Below are positions 37,050-45,567 of a DNA stretch of 63,359 bases, in pieces. The translations under genes and the position numbers were made by a program. Position 1 is the first letter of the stretch. The number at the start of each line of letters is the position of its first letter. The stretch comes from an uncultured Gammaproteobacteria bacterium (GTDB lineage Bacteria > Pseudomonadota > Gammaproteobacteria > GCA-001735895). The notes beneath the pieces are model-generated. The model ran no database searches, had not been told where the DNA came from, and was given only the letters and a program-made list of their open reading frames with translations. The DNA lies in contig CAMYON010000007.1 in assembly GCA_947260025.1 (NCBI GenBank), positions 1-63,359 of the forward strand. The letters are read 5' to 3'.

Positions 37050-38363
37050 ATGAGAAAATTAAGCAGAACAATCCTGGCGGCGCTGTTGGCGGCGCCGCTG
37101 ATGTCGGGGATTGCCAGCGCCTACGAGCTGGTGATGCCAACCCTCGATTATCGAACCGGCCCCTACGCACCGAACGGCATTCCTTTTGCCAACGGTTACG
37201 GGGATTATCTGAATATGCTCAATGAGCGTGACGGCGGGATCAATGGCGCGCGCATCAGCCTGGTGCCCTGCGAAACCGGCTATAACACCAAGAAGGGTGT
37301 CGAATGCTACGAAAAGCTTAAAGGCGAAGGCCAGTCTGGCGCACTCGTATTCCAGCCATTGTCTACCGGTATTACCTACCAGCTGATCCCGAAAGCCAGC
37401 GTCGACGAAATTCCAATTTTCTCGATGGGTTACGGCCGCACCTCGGCCGCCAACGGCAAGATTTTTCCGTGGGTGTTCAACTTTCCGGCAACCTACTGGA
37501 GCCAGGCCACCGTGTTCGTGCAGTACATCGCTGAGAAAGAAGGCGGCATGGATAACCTGAAGGGCAAGAAAATTGCGCTGGTTTACCACAACTCGGCCTA
37601 CGGTAAGGAACCGATTCGCACGCTGGAAAAAGCGGCTGAAAAATACGGCTTCGAATTCATGGCGATGCCGGTCGATCATCCGGGCCAGGAGCAAAAAGCC
37701 ACCTGGCTGCAGATCCGCAGGGAAAAGCCTGACTGGGTCATGATGTGGGGCTGGGGTGTCATGAACCAGGTTGCGATCAAGGAAGCCGCATCGATCCGCT
37801 ACCCGATGGATCGTTTCATCGGCGTCTGGTGGTCAGGCTCTGAAAACGACGTACTGCCTGCCGGAGCCGCGGCCGACGGTTACCTTTCCGGCGCATTCCA
37901 CCAGCCGGGCGATAACTTCGGCGCGCATGACGACATCAAGAAGTATGTCTACGACAAGGGCATGGGGCTCGGCGATCGCGACCGTATCGGCGAAGTGCTC
38001 TACAACCGGGGACTGGTTGCCGCAATGTGGACCTCCGAAGCGATTCGCAAGGCGATGGAAATCCACGGCACCAACGAAATCCGGGGCGTGCACGTGCGTG
38101 ACGGTTTCGAGGCGCTGGAGGTTGACGAGGCTCGACTGAAGGAACTGGGACTCGAAGGCTTTACCATTCCGGTCAGTATCACCTGTGAAAATCACGAGGG
38201 TCCGGGCCAGGTCGCGTTGCAACAGTGGGACGCCAAGGCCAAGAAGTGGAGCCTGGTGAGCGGATTCTACGAGCCGCTGCGTGACATTACCGCGCCGCTG
38301 ATCGCCGAGGATTCGGCCCAGTTCGCGGCGGAAAACAACGTTACCGAACGCAGTTGTAACTAG
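37050..38363 (+). CDS. ABC importer periplasmic substrate-binding protein (Liv-type)
   Basis: A 437-residue exported protein from ATG 37050 with an excellent ribosome binding site (GGAGGAA) and signal peptide RKLSRTILAALLAAPLMSG...SAYE. The mature part shows the periplasmic-binding-protein fold type I: GDYLNMLNERDGGINGARI, then KKIALVYHNSAYGKEPI. It probably binds an aromatic or branched carboxylate, judged by the two flanking CoA ligases. The ligand cannot be read from sequence. Confidence 0.92.
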   Translation: MRKLSRTILAALLAAPLMSGIASAYELVMPTLDYRTGPYAPNGIPFANGYGDYLNMLNERDGGINGARISLVPCETGYNTKKGVECYEKLKGEGQSGALVFQPLSTGITYQLIPKASVDEIPIFSMGYGRTSAANGKIFPWVFNFPATYWSQATVFVQYIAEKEGGMDNLKGKKIALVYHNSAYGKEPIRTLEKAAEKYGFEFMAMPVDHPGQEQKATWLQIRREKPDWVMMWGWGVMNQVAIKEAASIRYPMDRFIGVWWSGSENDVLPAGAAADGYLSGAFHQPGDNFGAHDDIKKYVYDKGMGLGDRDRIGEVLYNRGLVAAMWTSEAIRKAMEIHGTNEIRGVHVRDGFEALEVDEARLKELGLEGFTIPVSITCENHEGPGQVALQQWDAKAKKWSLVSGFYEPLRDITAPLIAEDSAQFAAENNVTERSCN

Positions 38364-38391
38364 ATTCATATCAGCACAAAGGAAACGAGCC

Positions 38392-39222
38392 TTGAGTGAA
38401 GCCGCCCCAACCACCAGTACCAACAGCTTGTTGTCGGTCAACAATATCGAGGTCATTTATGACCACGTTATCCTGGTGCTGAAGGGTGTTTCGCTCGAGG
38501 TTCCCGAGCAGGGCATCGTCGCCCTGCTCGGCGCCAACGGCGCGGGCAAGACGACCACGCTGAAGGCGGTTTCCAACCTGCTGCGCGCCGAGCGCGGCGA
38601 CATTACCAAGGGCAGTATCGAATTCCAGGGCCAGCGTATCGACAGGTTGACCCCGGCCGAGCTGGTGCAACAGGGTGTTATCCAGGTCATGGAAGGGCGA
38701 CACTGCTTCGAGCACCTGACGGTCGAGGAGAACCTGCTGACCGGCGCCTATACGCGCCGCGACGGTAGCGCCGCGATCCAGCGGGATCTCGAACTCGTCT
38801 ACAGTTATTTCCCGCGCCTGACCAAGCGCAGTCGAGCGCAGGCCGGTTACACTTCTGGCGGCGAACAGCAAATGGTCGCCATCGGCCGCGCGTTAATGTC
38901 AAAACCGAAAATGATTCTACTGGACGAGCCGTCGATGGGACTGGCGCCGCAACTGGTGGAAGAAATTTTCGAAATTGTCGAACGCCTGAACCAGGAAGAA
39001 GGCGTGACTTTCCTGCTGGCGGAGCAAAACACCAATATCGCGCTGCGCTATGCCGACCACGGCTACATACTGGAAAACGGCCGCGTGGTACTCGACGGGA
39101 CGGCAAGCGAACTGCGTGAAAATACCGACGTCAAGGAATTCTACCTCGGCATCAGCGAGGGCCAGCGCGTCAACTTCCGCGACGTCAAACACTATCGCCG
39201 TCGTAAGCGATGGCTGACCTGA
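38392..39222 (+). CDS. livF: Branched-chain-type ABC importer, ATPase (LivF-like)
   Basis: A 276-residue ATPase starting with TTG at 38392 (AAAGGAAACGAGCC upstream). Walker A GANGAGKTT near 46-54, signature YTSGGEQQMVAIGRAL near 151-166 and Walker B MILLDEPSMGLAPQ follow. About 25 residues longer than E. coli LivF, the extra being a polar N-terminus and the C-terminal RDVKHYRRRKRWLT. It completes the importer begun at 34200. Confidence 0.92.
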   Translation: MSEAAPTTSTNSLLSVNNIEVIYDHVILVLKGVSLEVPEQGIVALLGANGAGKTTTLKAVSNLLRAERGDITKGSIEFQGQRIDRLTPAELVQQGVIQVMEGRHCFEHLTVEENLLTGAYTRRDGSAAIQRDLELVYSYFPRLTKRSRAQAGYTSGGEQQMVAIGRALMSKPKMILLDEPSMGLAPQLVEEIFEIVERLNQEEGVTFLLAEQNTNIALRYADHGYILENGRVVLDGTASELRENTDVKEFYLGISEGQRVNFRDVKHYRRRKRWLT

Positions 39223-39274
39223 TTCATAGAAATCGTCGCCTTGGCTCCTGCACAAGCAAAAATCTAAATGACTG

Positions 39275-39428
39275 ACGTCATTCCGATGCGTCGGACCGCC
39301 GCGCAAGCCTATGCGGCCCAGCGGGAATCTTATACTATCGGGGTATTTCTGATGCTTGTCAGGCGGGATAAACAACGTCACGTCATACTTGCAAGATCCC
39401 CGCTAAGTGTTCCGCACCCGGCGGGGAT
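39275..39428. repeat. REP-like elements before the PaaK-family ligase
   Basis: CGTCATTCCGATGCGTCGGA starts at 39276; bases 39283-39302 are the exact reverse complement of 30898-30917. The element ends at GCGGGAATCT (39321-39330). A second palindrome pairs ATCCCCGC (39395-39402) with GCGGGGAT (39421-39428). Nothing coding is seen in 39223-39455. Confidence 0.65.
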
Positions 39429-39455
39429 GACGCTAAAAAGCCTAACGGGTAAAAA

Positions 39456-40691
39456 ATGAGTGAGTATTACGATAGCCTCGAGACGCGCAGCGCGGAAGAG
39501 CGTGCGCAAGCGCAGTTCGAATCGATCCGCGCCCAGATCGAACACGTCAAATCCAGCACCGCGGCCTATGCCGAATCGCTCAGGGATTTCGACGCCGCCG
39601 AGATCACCGATGCCGCCACGTTCAGCGCCTTGCCGCTGACCCGGAAATCGGAGCTAATCGAACTGCAACAGGCGCACCGACCTTTCGGCGGCTATACGCC
39701 GGGCGACAGCGCGCGCTACTCGCACGTATTCGCCTCCCCCGGGCCGATCTACGAGCCGGGCTACGCGGTGCCTGATTTCTGGCGCTTCGCGCGCTCACTG
39801 TACGCCAGCGGCTTTCGCGCGGGCGACCTGGTGCATAACTGCTTCAGTTACCATTTCACGCCGGCGGGCCAGATGTTCGACAGCGCGGCCGCGGCATTGG
39901 GCTGTGCCGTAATCCCGGCCGGTGTCGGGCAAACCGAGCTGCAGGTGCAAACCATTGCTGATCTCAAGCCCGACGGGTACGTCGGCACGCCCTCCTTCCT
40001 CAAGATCATTCTCGAGCAGGCCGACGAGCTCGGCGCCGATGCCAGTTCGATCACCAGGGCGATGATGAGCGGCGAGGCCCTGCCGCCGCCGCTACGCGCC
40101 GGCTTCGTCGAGCGCGGCGTGCGCGTACAGCAATGCTATGGCACCGCCGATCTCGGCCTGATCGCGTACGAATCGAGCGCCCAGGAAGGCCTGATTATCG
40201 ACGAGGGCGTCTATGTCGAGATCGTGCGCCCCGGAACCGGGGAGCTGGTCGAGCCGGGCGAAGTCGGCGAAGTCGTGGTCACCAACCTGGGCCGGGAGTA
40301 TCCACTGATCCGATTCGCCACCGGCGATCTTTCGGCTTTCATGAACGGCACCAGTCCCTGTGGCCGCACCAACCAGCGCATCAAGGGCTGGATGGGACGC
40401 GCCGATCAGACCGCCAAGGTACGCGGCATGTTCATTCACCCGGAACAGGTCGACAGGGTGGTAAAACGGCATGATGAAATTGCGAGGGCGCGACTGGTCA
40501 TCGACTGGGTCGACCAGGCGGACCAGATCACGCTGCGCTGCGAAGCCGACAGCGGCGACCCCGCGCTCCCCGGCGCGATCGCCGAGAGTATCCGCTCGAT
40601 CTGCAAGCTGCGCGGAGAAGTCGAAATCGTCGCGCCAGGCAGCTTGCCCAACGACGGCAAGGTCATCGACGATATCCGCCAGTACGATTAG
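39456..40691 (+). CDS. Phenylacetate-CoA ligase family protein (PaaK-like)
   Basis: A 411-residue adenylate-forming ligase of the PaaK group, shorter than FadD types. Typical start segment LETRSAEERAQAQFESIRAQIEHV, then PLTRKSELIELQQAHRPFGGY, AGVGQTELQVQ, YGTADLGLIAYE near 228-239, and the hinge RADQTAKVRGMFIHPEQV. The substrate is some aryl or acyl acid, probably delivered by the importer just upstream. It is followed after 15 bases by a CoA-transferase gene. Confidence 0.9.
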   Translation: MSEYYDSLETRSAEERAQAQFESIRAQIEHVKSSTAAYAESLRDFDAAEITDAATFSALPLTRKSELIELQQAHRPFGGYTPGDSARYSHVFASPGPIYEPGYAVPDFWRFARSLYASGFRAGDLVHNCFSYHFTPAGQMFDSAAAALGCAVIPAGVGQTELQVQTIADLKPDGYVGTPSFLKIILEQADELGADASSITRAMMSGEALPPPLRAGFVERGVRVQQCYGTADLGLIAYESSAQEGLIIDEGVYVEIVRPGTGELVEPGEVGEVVVTNLGREYPLIRFATGDLSAFMNGTSPCGRTNQRIKGWMGRADQTAKVRGMFIHPEQVDRVVKRHDEIARARLVIDWVDQADQITLRCEADSGDPALPGAIAESIRSICKLRGEVEIVAPGSLPNDGKVIDDIRQYD

Positions 40692-40706
40692 GCCAGGTTC
40701 AATTCG

Positions 40707-41801
40707 ATGCCGTCGCAGCGTTTGCTCGAAAACGTCCGGGTAATCGACTTATCGCAGTATATACCCGGCCCGTTCGCGACCCGGCAACTGGCCGATCTCG
40801 GCGCCGAGGTGATCAAGATCGAGCCCCCTGCCGGCGATCCGATGCGCCGATTCATGCATGCCGACCAGGACCAATTGTCGCCGATTTACCGTCATCTCAA
40901 CCGCGGCAAGCGCGTCTGCCGGCTCGATCTCAAAGTCGACCAGGAGCGGCAACTGCTGTCCGATTTACTGGTCGACGCCGACATACTGCTGGAATCGTTT
41001 CGCCCCGGCGTGCTGGCCAGGCTGGGTTTCGGCCGCGACCGACTCGAACGAATCAATCCCGACCTGATTCACTGCGCGCTGTCGGGTTACGGCCAGAACG
41101 GGCCCTACGCGCAGCGTGCCGGGCACGACATTAATTACTGTGCGCTGAGCGCGCAGTCGATCGTCAGCGGCAGCGTCGACCGGCCGGTCATCGGTTTCCC
41201 GCCGATCGCCGATCACGCCGCGGCGATGCAGGCGAGTATCGCGATGCTCGCCGCCCTGCACGCGAAAAACTCGGGTCATGGCGGCACCTACCTCGATATC
41301 AGCATGACCGAGTCGATGCTTTCCTGGCAATACCTGCCGCTGCTGACCGATACGTCGCAGCGCGCCGCCTCGCTGCTCGACGGCGGCGCCGCCTGCTACA
41401 ACATTTACCAGTGTGCCGACGGGCAGTTCATCAGCCTCGGCGCTATCGAGACCGGCTTCTGGAAAAACTTTTGCGAGGCAGTCGATCAGCCTCAATGGAT
41501 CTCGCGTCAGTACGACACCATGCCGCAACGCGACTTGATCGACGAGGTGGCGGCCGTGATCGCCACCAAAAACCGGGAACACTGGCGGCAAAAACTCGAT
41601 CCTGTCGACTGTTGCTTCGAAGTATTATTTGCGCCCGAGGAACTGGCGCAGCACGCGCAATTCCAGTTTCGCCATGCGCTGGATGCCGACGGGCCGAACT
41701 ACCCGGCCTGGATAAATCAGCAGGCGCTAACGACGCCAAACGGACTGGAGGAATTGCCCTCGAACGACAAACTGCGATGGCGTTCCGCTAACCGTGGCTA
41801 A
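40707..41801 (+). CDS. CaiB/BaiF-family (class III) CoA-transferase
   Basis: A 364-residue family III CoA-transferase with the N-terminal [32 protein letters not shown] style and [18 protein letters not shown] and [19 protein letters not shown]. These enzymes move CoA between acids or act as racemases (alpha-methylacyl-CoA racemase). The [16 protein letters not shown] region fits both. Co-directional with the PaaK-like gene (15-base gap). Its stop overlaps the convergent SDR gene by 4 bases. Confidence 0.9.
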   Translation: MPSQRLLENVRVIDLSQYIPGPFATRQLADLGAEVIKIEPPAGDPMRRFMHADQDQLSPIYRHLNRGKRVCRLDLKVDQERQLLSDLLVDADILLESFRPGVLARLGFGRDRLERINPDLIHCALSGYGQNGPYAQRAGHDINYCALSAQSIVSGSVDRPVIGFPPIADHAAAMQASIAMLAALHAKNSGHGGTYLDISMTESMLSWQYLPLLTDTSQRAASLLDGGAACYNIYQCADGQFISLGAIETGFWKNFCEAVDQPQWISRQYDTMPQRDLIDEVAAVIATKNREHWRQKLDPVDCCFEVLFAPEELAQHAQFQFRHALDADGPNYPAWINQQALTTPNGLEELPSNDKLRWRSANRG

Positions 41802-42556
41802 CCGCGGCCGATGTAGGGCATTTTGGTCGCCATGATCGTCATGAACTGAACGTTGGTGTCGAGCGGCAACCTGGCCATTTGCAGCACCGCGTCGGCGACG
41901 TGGGCAACGTCCATGACCGGCTCGACCGCGCGCTCGCCGTTGGCCTGGGGCACGCCCTTCGGCATGGCTTCGGTCATCGGCGTCGCCGCATTGCCGATGT
42001 CGATCTGGCCGCAGGCGATATTGTCGTTGCGACAGTCGAGCGAGATCGACCTGGTCAGGCCGGTGATCGCGTGCTTGGTCGAGGTATAAGGCGCCGAAAA
42101 CGGACGCGGCGCGTGCGCCGAAATCGAACCATTGTTGATGATGCGCCCGCCTTTGGGATCCTGTGACTTCATGATCCTGATCGCCTGCTGCGCGCACAGG
42201 AAAGGCCCGGTTAAATTGACGTCGACCGTTGACTGCCATTGCTCGTAGCTTAGTTCCTCCAGCGGAATCCCGGGGGTAAAACTGCCGGCGTTATTGAATA
42301 ACAGGTCGAGCCGACCAAACGCATTTTCAGCCTGTGAAAAAAGTTCGCGAACCTCACCGGGCTTGCCGACGTCGGTTGGTACACAAAGGCTGCGCGCCGC
42401 ATCCGCCGCTGCCAGCGCCACCGTCTCCTGCAGTGGTTCCAGCCGCCTGCCCGCCAGCACGACCGAATAACCGTCGTTCAACAGGGCAATACAAACCGCC
42501 CTGCCAATGCCGGTTCCGGCACCGGTTACCAGCGCAACTTTCAGTGATTCGCTCAT
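41798..42556 (-). CDS. Short-chain dehydrogenase/reductase
   Basis: A 252-residue SDR. The cofactor loop TGAGTGIG is near 11-18, NNAG near 88, and the active-site Ser, Tyr and Lys are in [20 protein letters not shown]. The basic residues after the second strand (AGRRLEP) suggest NADP(H). Substrate unknown. It lies 9 bases downstream of the aminotransferase gene and forms a minus-strand operon with it and an enoyl-CoA hydratase. Confidence 0.9.
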   Translation of the reverse strand: MSESLKVALVTGAGTGIGRAVCIALLNDGYSVVLAGRRLEPLQETVALAAADAARSLCVPTDVGKPGEVRELFSQAENAFGRLDLLFNNAGSFTPGIPLEELSYEQWQSTVDVNLTGPFLCAQQAIRIMKSQDPKGGRIINNGSISAHAPRPFSAPYTSTKHAITGLTRSISLDCRNDNIACGQIDIGNAATPMTEAMPKGVPQANGERAVEPVMDVAHVADAVLQMARLPLDTNVQFMTIMATKMPYIGRG

Positions 42557-42565
42557 GTTTACCCC

Positions 42566-43459
42566 TTAATACTCGATCTCGACGCTGTACTCGGGATCCT
42601 CGTGCAGGGCCCAGTATTCGTCATTCAGCGTGTGCACCAGCGTTCCCGGCTTGCCGTCGCCAACCTGATGGCCATCGATGCGCGTCACCGGCATCACGCC
42701 GCCGGCGGTACTGGTGATGAAAAGCTCGTCAGCCGCCCTGGCCGCGTCTGCCGTCAGGCGTCCCCGATTAATCCGCAAATTTTGTCGTTCCATCAATTCC
42801 AGCAACGTCATCCGGGTTACACCGTGCAACACGCCATGCTCAGGTGACGTCACGGTATCGCCATGGCGGGCGAAGATGTTGAATCCCGGTCCCTCGGTCA
42901 GGTCGCCCCTGGCATCGACCAGGATCGCCGTGTCGGCGCCATGATCGTAGGCTTCGAACAGCGCCATCACCATGTCGAGCCAATGATAGTTCTTGATCGT
43001 AGGGTCGACCGACTCGGGCGGAATGCGTTGCTGCTTGCTGATCATCAGGTTCAGTCCCCTGGCCCGCAGTTCGTCGTTGGCAATCCAGACGAAAGGCACC
43101 ACGAAGGCCAGGAAACGGTTCCGGCACTGGCGTGGATCGCGCGAACCCGGTGCCGGTATACCGCGGGTGCAGACGATTTCGACATAGCTGTCACGCAAAC
43201 CGGTCAGCCGCACCAGGTCGAACATAATTTGCCGAATCTGGTCCCGGTCGTAGGGTATCGACATCCGCAGTTTCGCCATGCTGTCCTCGAAGCGTTCGAT
43301 GTATTCGTCGACACGAAAGAACCGGCCCTTCCAGGTGTGGGCCACGTCATAGGTCGCATCGGAATGCAGAAAACCCCAGTCCATTAGAGGGATCTTCGCG
43401 TCGGCGATTGCGACCTGCTCCCCCTCGATAAAAGCGGCCCCTTTTGAAAAATCCGTCAT
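42566..43459 (-). CDS. Class IV aminotransferase (branched-chain / D-amino acid type)
   Basis: A 297-residue PLP enzyme from ATG 43459 with AGAGGAG upstream (an in-frame leader to 43546 overlaps the hydratase gene). The start DAKIPLMDWGFLHSDATYDVAHTWKGRFF is the class IV motif; PLP lysine is in TIKNYHWLDMV, and EGPGFNIFARHGDTV and TRMTLLELM follow. It may be a branched-chain or D-alanine-type transaminase; its neighbours (hydratase, SDR) suggest amino-acid-derived acid catabolism. Confidence 0.9.
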   Translation of the reverse strand: MTDFSKGAAFIEGEQVAIADAKIPLMDWGFLHSDATYDVAHTWKGRFFRVDEYIERFEDSMAKLRMSIPYDRDQIRQIMFDLVRLTGLRDSYVEIVCTRGIPAPGSRDPRQCRNRFLAFVVPFVWIANDELRARGLNLMISKQQRIPPESVDPTIKNYHWLDMVMALFEAYDHGADTAILVDARGDLTEGPGFNIFARHGDTVTSPEHGVLHGVTRMTLLELMERQNLRINRGRLTADAARAADELFITSTAGGVMPVTRIDGHQVGDGKPGTLVHTLNDEYWALHEDPEYSVEIEY

Positions 43460-43473
43460 GACGGTTAACTCCT

Positions 43474-44259
43474 CTAGTTGAAATCGGGTTTTCTTTTTTC
43501 GACAAACGCCTGGATACCTTCGCGTCCGTCGGGCGCAGCCGCGCACTGCGCTACCAGCTGGCCTTCCAGCTCCATCTGGGTCTCGAGGTCGTTGCCGGCG
43601 CTAGCCAGCAGCAGTTTCTTGACGTAGGCGGTCGACAGGCGAGCCCCCTGGGCCAACTCGCTGGCCACCTTATCGGCCTCGGCCTGCAGTTCGTCATCGG
43701 CCACCACGCGCGTAACCAGCCCGAGTTCGCAGGCCTCGGCGGCGCTCAGCGTTCGGTTGGTCAGCATCAACTCCTGGGCACGGCGCAGCCCGACCAGGCG
43801 CGGCAGAAAATAACTCGAGCTGCCGTCGGGGCACAGACCGGCCCGGGTATAGGCCATGGTAAAGCTCGCCGACTCGCCGGCCAGCACGATGTCGCCGATC
43901 AGCGCGATGCTGAAGCCGGCGCCCGCGGCAACGCCGTTGACCGCGACGATTAGCGCCGCCTGCATCCGCGACAGGATCGAAATCGCGCTGTGCAGGTCAT
44001 CCGCCAGCGATTTGATCGCGTCGCCCACAGCATCGCCCTGCGACAGCATCTGCTTGATATCGCCGCCGGCGCAAAAAAAACGCCCGCCAGCGCTCAATAT
44101 CACGGCCTTCAGTTCGGGGTCGCCGTCGCAGAGTTTTGCCGCCTGCTTCAGCTCGCTCGCCATCAGGGTGTCGAGCCCGTTGGCGGCATCCGGGCGATTC
44201 AGTTCGATTTTCGCGATCGCGCCCTGCTTTTCAAATGTGATGTGTTCGAAACTGTTCAT
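43474..44259 (-). CDS. Enoyl-CoA hydratase/isomerase family protein
   Basis: A 261-residue crotonase-fold protein. It has the oxyanion-hole segments FFCAGGDIKQML near 61-72 and NGVAAGAGFSIALIGDIV near 108-125. The first hydratase glutamate position (GGGCELA in the gene at 3358) reads GAGFSIA here, so it is probably an isomerase or a divergent hydratase rather than a classical two-glutamate enoyl-CoA hydratase. The second site reads YTRAGLCPDGSSSYFLPRLVG, as in 2-(1,2-epoxyphenylacetyl)-CoA isomerase-like PaaG proteins. Confidence 0.9.
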   Translation of the reverse strand: MNSFEHITFEKQGAIAKIELNRPDAANGLDTLMASELKQAAKLCDGDPELKAVILSAGGRFFCAGGDIKQMLSQGDAVGDAIKSLADDLHSAISILSRMQAALIVAVNGVAAGAGFSIALIGDIVLAGESASFTMAYTRAGLCPDGSSSYFLPRLVGLRRAQELMLTNRTLSAAEACELGLVTRVVADDELQAEADKVASELAQGARLSTAYVKKLLLASAGNDLETQMELEGQLVAQCAAAPDGREGIQAFVEKRKPDFN

Positions 44260-44355
44260 TTGCGGCTTGCCCGGATACGTTTAAACGCAGTATAACGATT
44301 CGGCGAAACATGCAGAATACATTTTCCGCGGCAACCCTTGTTAAAGGAGAACACA

Positions 44356-44646
44356 ATGAGCGCATTCCTGATCGTCGACACGCAGATCGAAAATCCCGAG
44401 GCTTACGAGGAATACAAGAAACTGGCCAAACCCATCGCGGAGAAATATGGTGGCGAATACCGCGCTCGCGGTGGTTCTATGGAAGTGCTCGAGACCGATT
44501 TATGGACCCCGACCCGCATGGTAATCATCGAGTTCCCCGACATGGACTCGGCCCGGGCTTTCGTCGACTCCGAGGAATACGCACCGGTGAAACCGATACG
44601 CCGCGACAATGCGCGATGTACGCTACTGATTCTCGATGGGGCTTAA
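44356..44646 (+). CDS. DUF1330 small protein
   Basis: A 96-residue protein from ATG 44356 with a clear AAAGGAG site. The ferredoxin-like dimeric alpha/beta fold of DUF1330 is recognisable in AFLIVDTQIENPEAYEEYKK, YRARGG, VIIEFPDMDSARAFVDSEEY. No catalytic role is established. Single gene, convergent with the motor operon and divergent from the hydratase gene. Confidence 0.9.
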   Translation: MSAFLIVDTQIENPEAYEEYKKLAKPIAEKYGGEYRARGGSMEVLETDLWTPTRMVIIEFPDMDSARAFVDSEEYAPVKPIRRDNARCTLLILDGA

Positions 44647-44667
44647 ACCGCTACCAGCGCTAAACGA

Positions 44668-45567
44668 TCAGGCTCGTTTGGCATAGACGGCGGCAATCGC
44701 CAGGTCGAAGGCGTCGACCGCTTCCGATTCACGGTCGCTGATGCTGGTATCGCGCCGGTCGACCTCGTTGGTCTCCGACTTGTTCCACAGGATTTCGCAA
44801 GCGGAGTTAAACGCGTCGACAATTTCGACGTAGGTGTTGGTCGGCGACAGCAGCGTATTCATGAAACTCATGATGATCGACAGCACGATGCCGAGTATCG
44901 AAGTGGACAAAGCGAACGAAATCTTGATCAGGAAGTTGTCGATGACTATCTTGCTGGCCTCGGCGTTGGTGATATCCATCGCGGTCAGTTCCGGCAGGGC
45001 CTTCATGATACCGAGGAAGGTACCGAAGATGCCGCCGACGATGAAAATGCTGGGCAGGATATTAAGTACGTCGTTGGTCCGGCTCAGAGAGAAAATACCG
45101 AGCACCCGGTTAAAAATCGGATTGGAACCGAACACGCTATTCGAAATCTCGTGAAAATCCGGCTGGTGGCCGCTGGTCTTGCTGAGATAGCGTATATGTT
45201 GCAGGAAATCGTCGATCAGCCGGATAATCCCGTCCTGGATCAGGAACACGCGGTCGCCAACGGTCATGATGTGATCCTCGTTGCGGCGCTTGTATCGCTG
45301 GCGTAGCTCGAAAGTTTCGAAGTAGGTCCTGGTTAGCGCCCTTTTGACATGGTTATAAAAAGAACCATGCGGCTCCGGGTTCGCCATGATGTCCTGGTGC
45401 ACGCGCTTGCAGTACTCCTTGACGAAGCGTTTCTGCCGGTGAATCGTCACGGTAATCAACAGCCGCGCAATCACCGCGAGAATAAATGCGCCGAGCAGTA
45501 ACGGCATCAGGTAGTCGGTGGCATAGGTCACGACCAGGTTGATCATATCGACGATAGTTTCGTTCAT
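44668..45567 (-). CDS. MotA/TolQ/ExbB-like channel protein of an undescribed motor pair
   Basis: A 299-residue inner-membrane protein with three clear hydrophobic segments: about 18-42, 170-190 and 212-238. A cytoplasmic region of about 125 residues rich in Arg/Lys lies between the first two. The last two carry the family pattern: GGIFGTFLGIMKALPEL (178-194) and FALSTSILGIVLSIIM (218-233), like the pore helices of TolQ, ExbB and MotA. Such proteins form pentamers around two copies of a partner and convert ion flow into rotation. The start codon overlaps the stop of the partner gene by one base (TAATG), so translation is coupled. Confidence 0.85.
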   Translation of the reverse strand: MNETIVDMINLVVTYATDYLMPLLLGAFILAVIARLLITVTIHRQKRFVKEYCKRVHQDIMANPEPHGSFYNHVKRALTRTYFETFELRQRYKRRNEDHIMTVGDRVFLIQDGIIRLIDDFLQHIRYLSKTSGHQPDFHEISNSVFGSNPIFNRVLGIFSLSRTNDVLNILPSIFIVGGIFGTFLGIMKALPELTAMDITNAEASKIVIDNFLIKISFALSTSILGIVLSIIMSFMNTLLSPTNTYVEIVDAFNSACEILWNKSETNEVDRRDTSISDRESEAVDAFDLAIAAVYAKRA

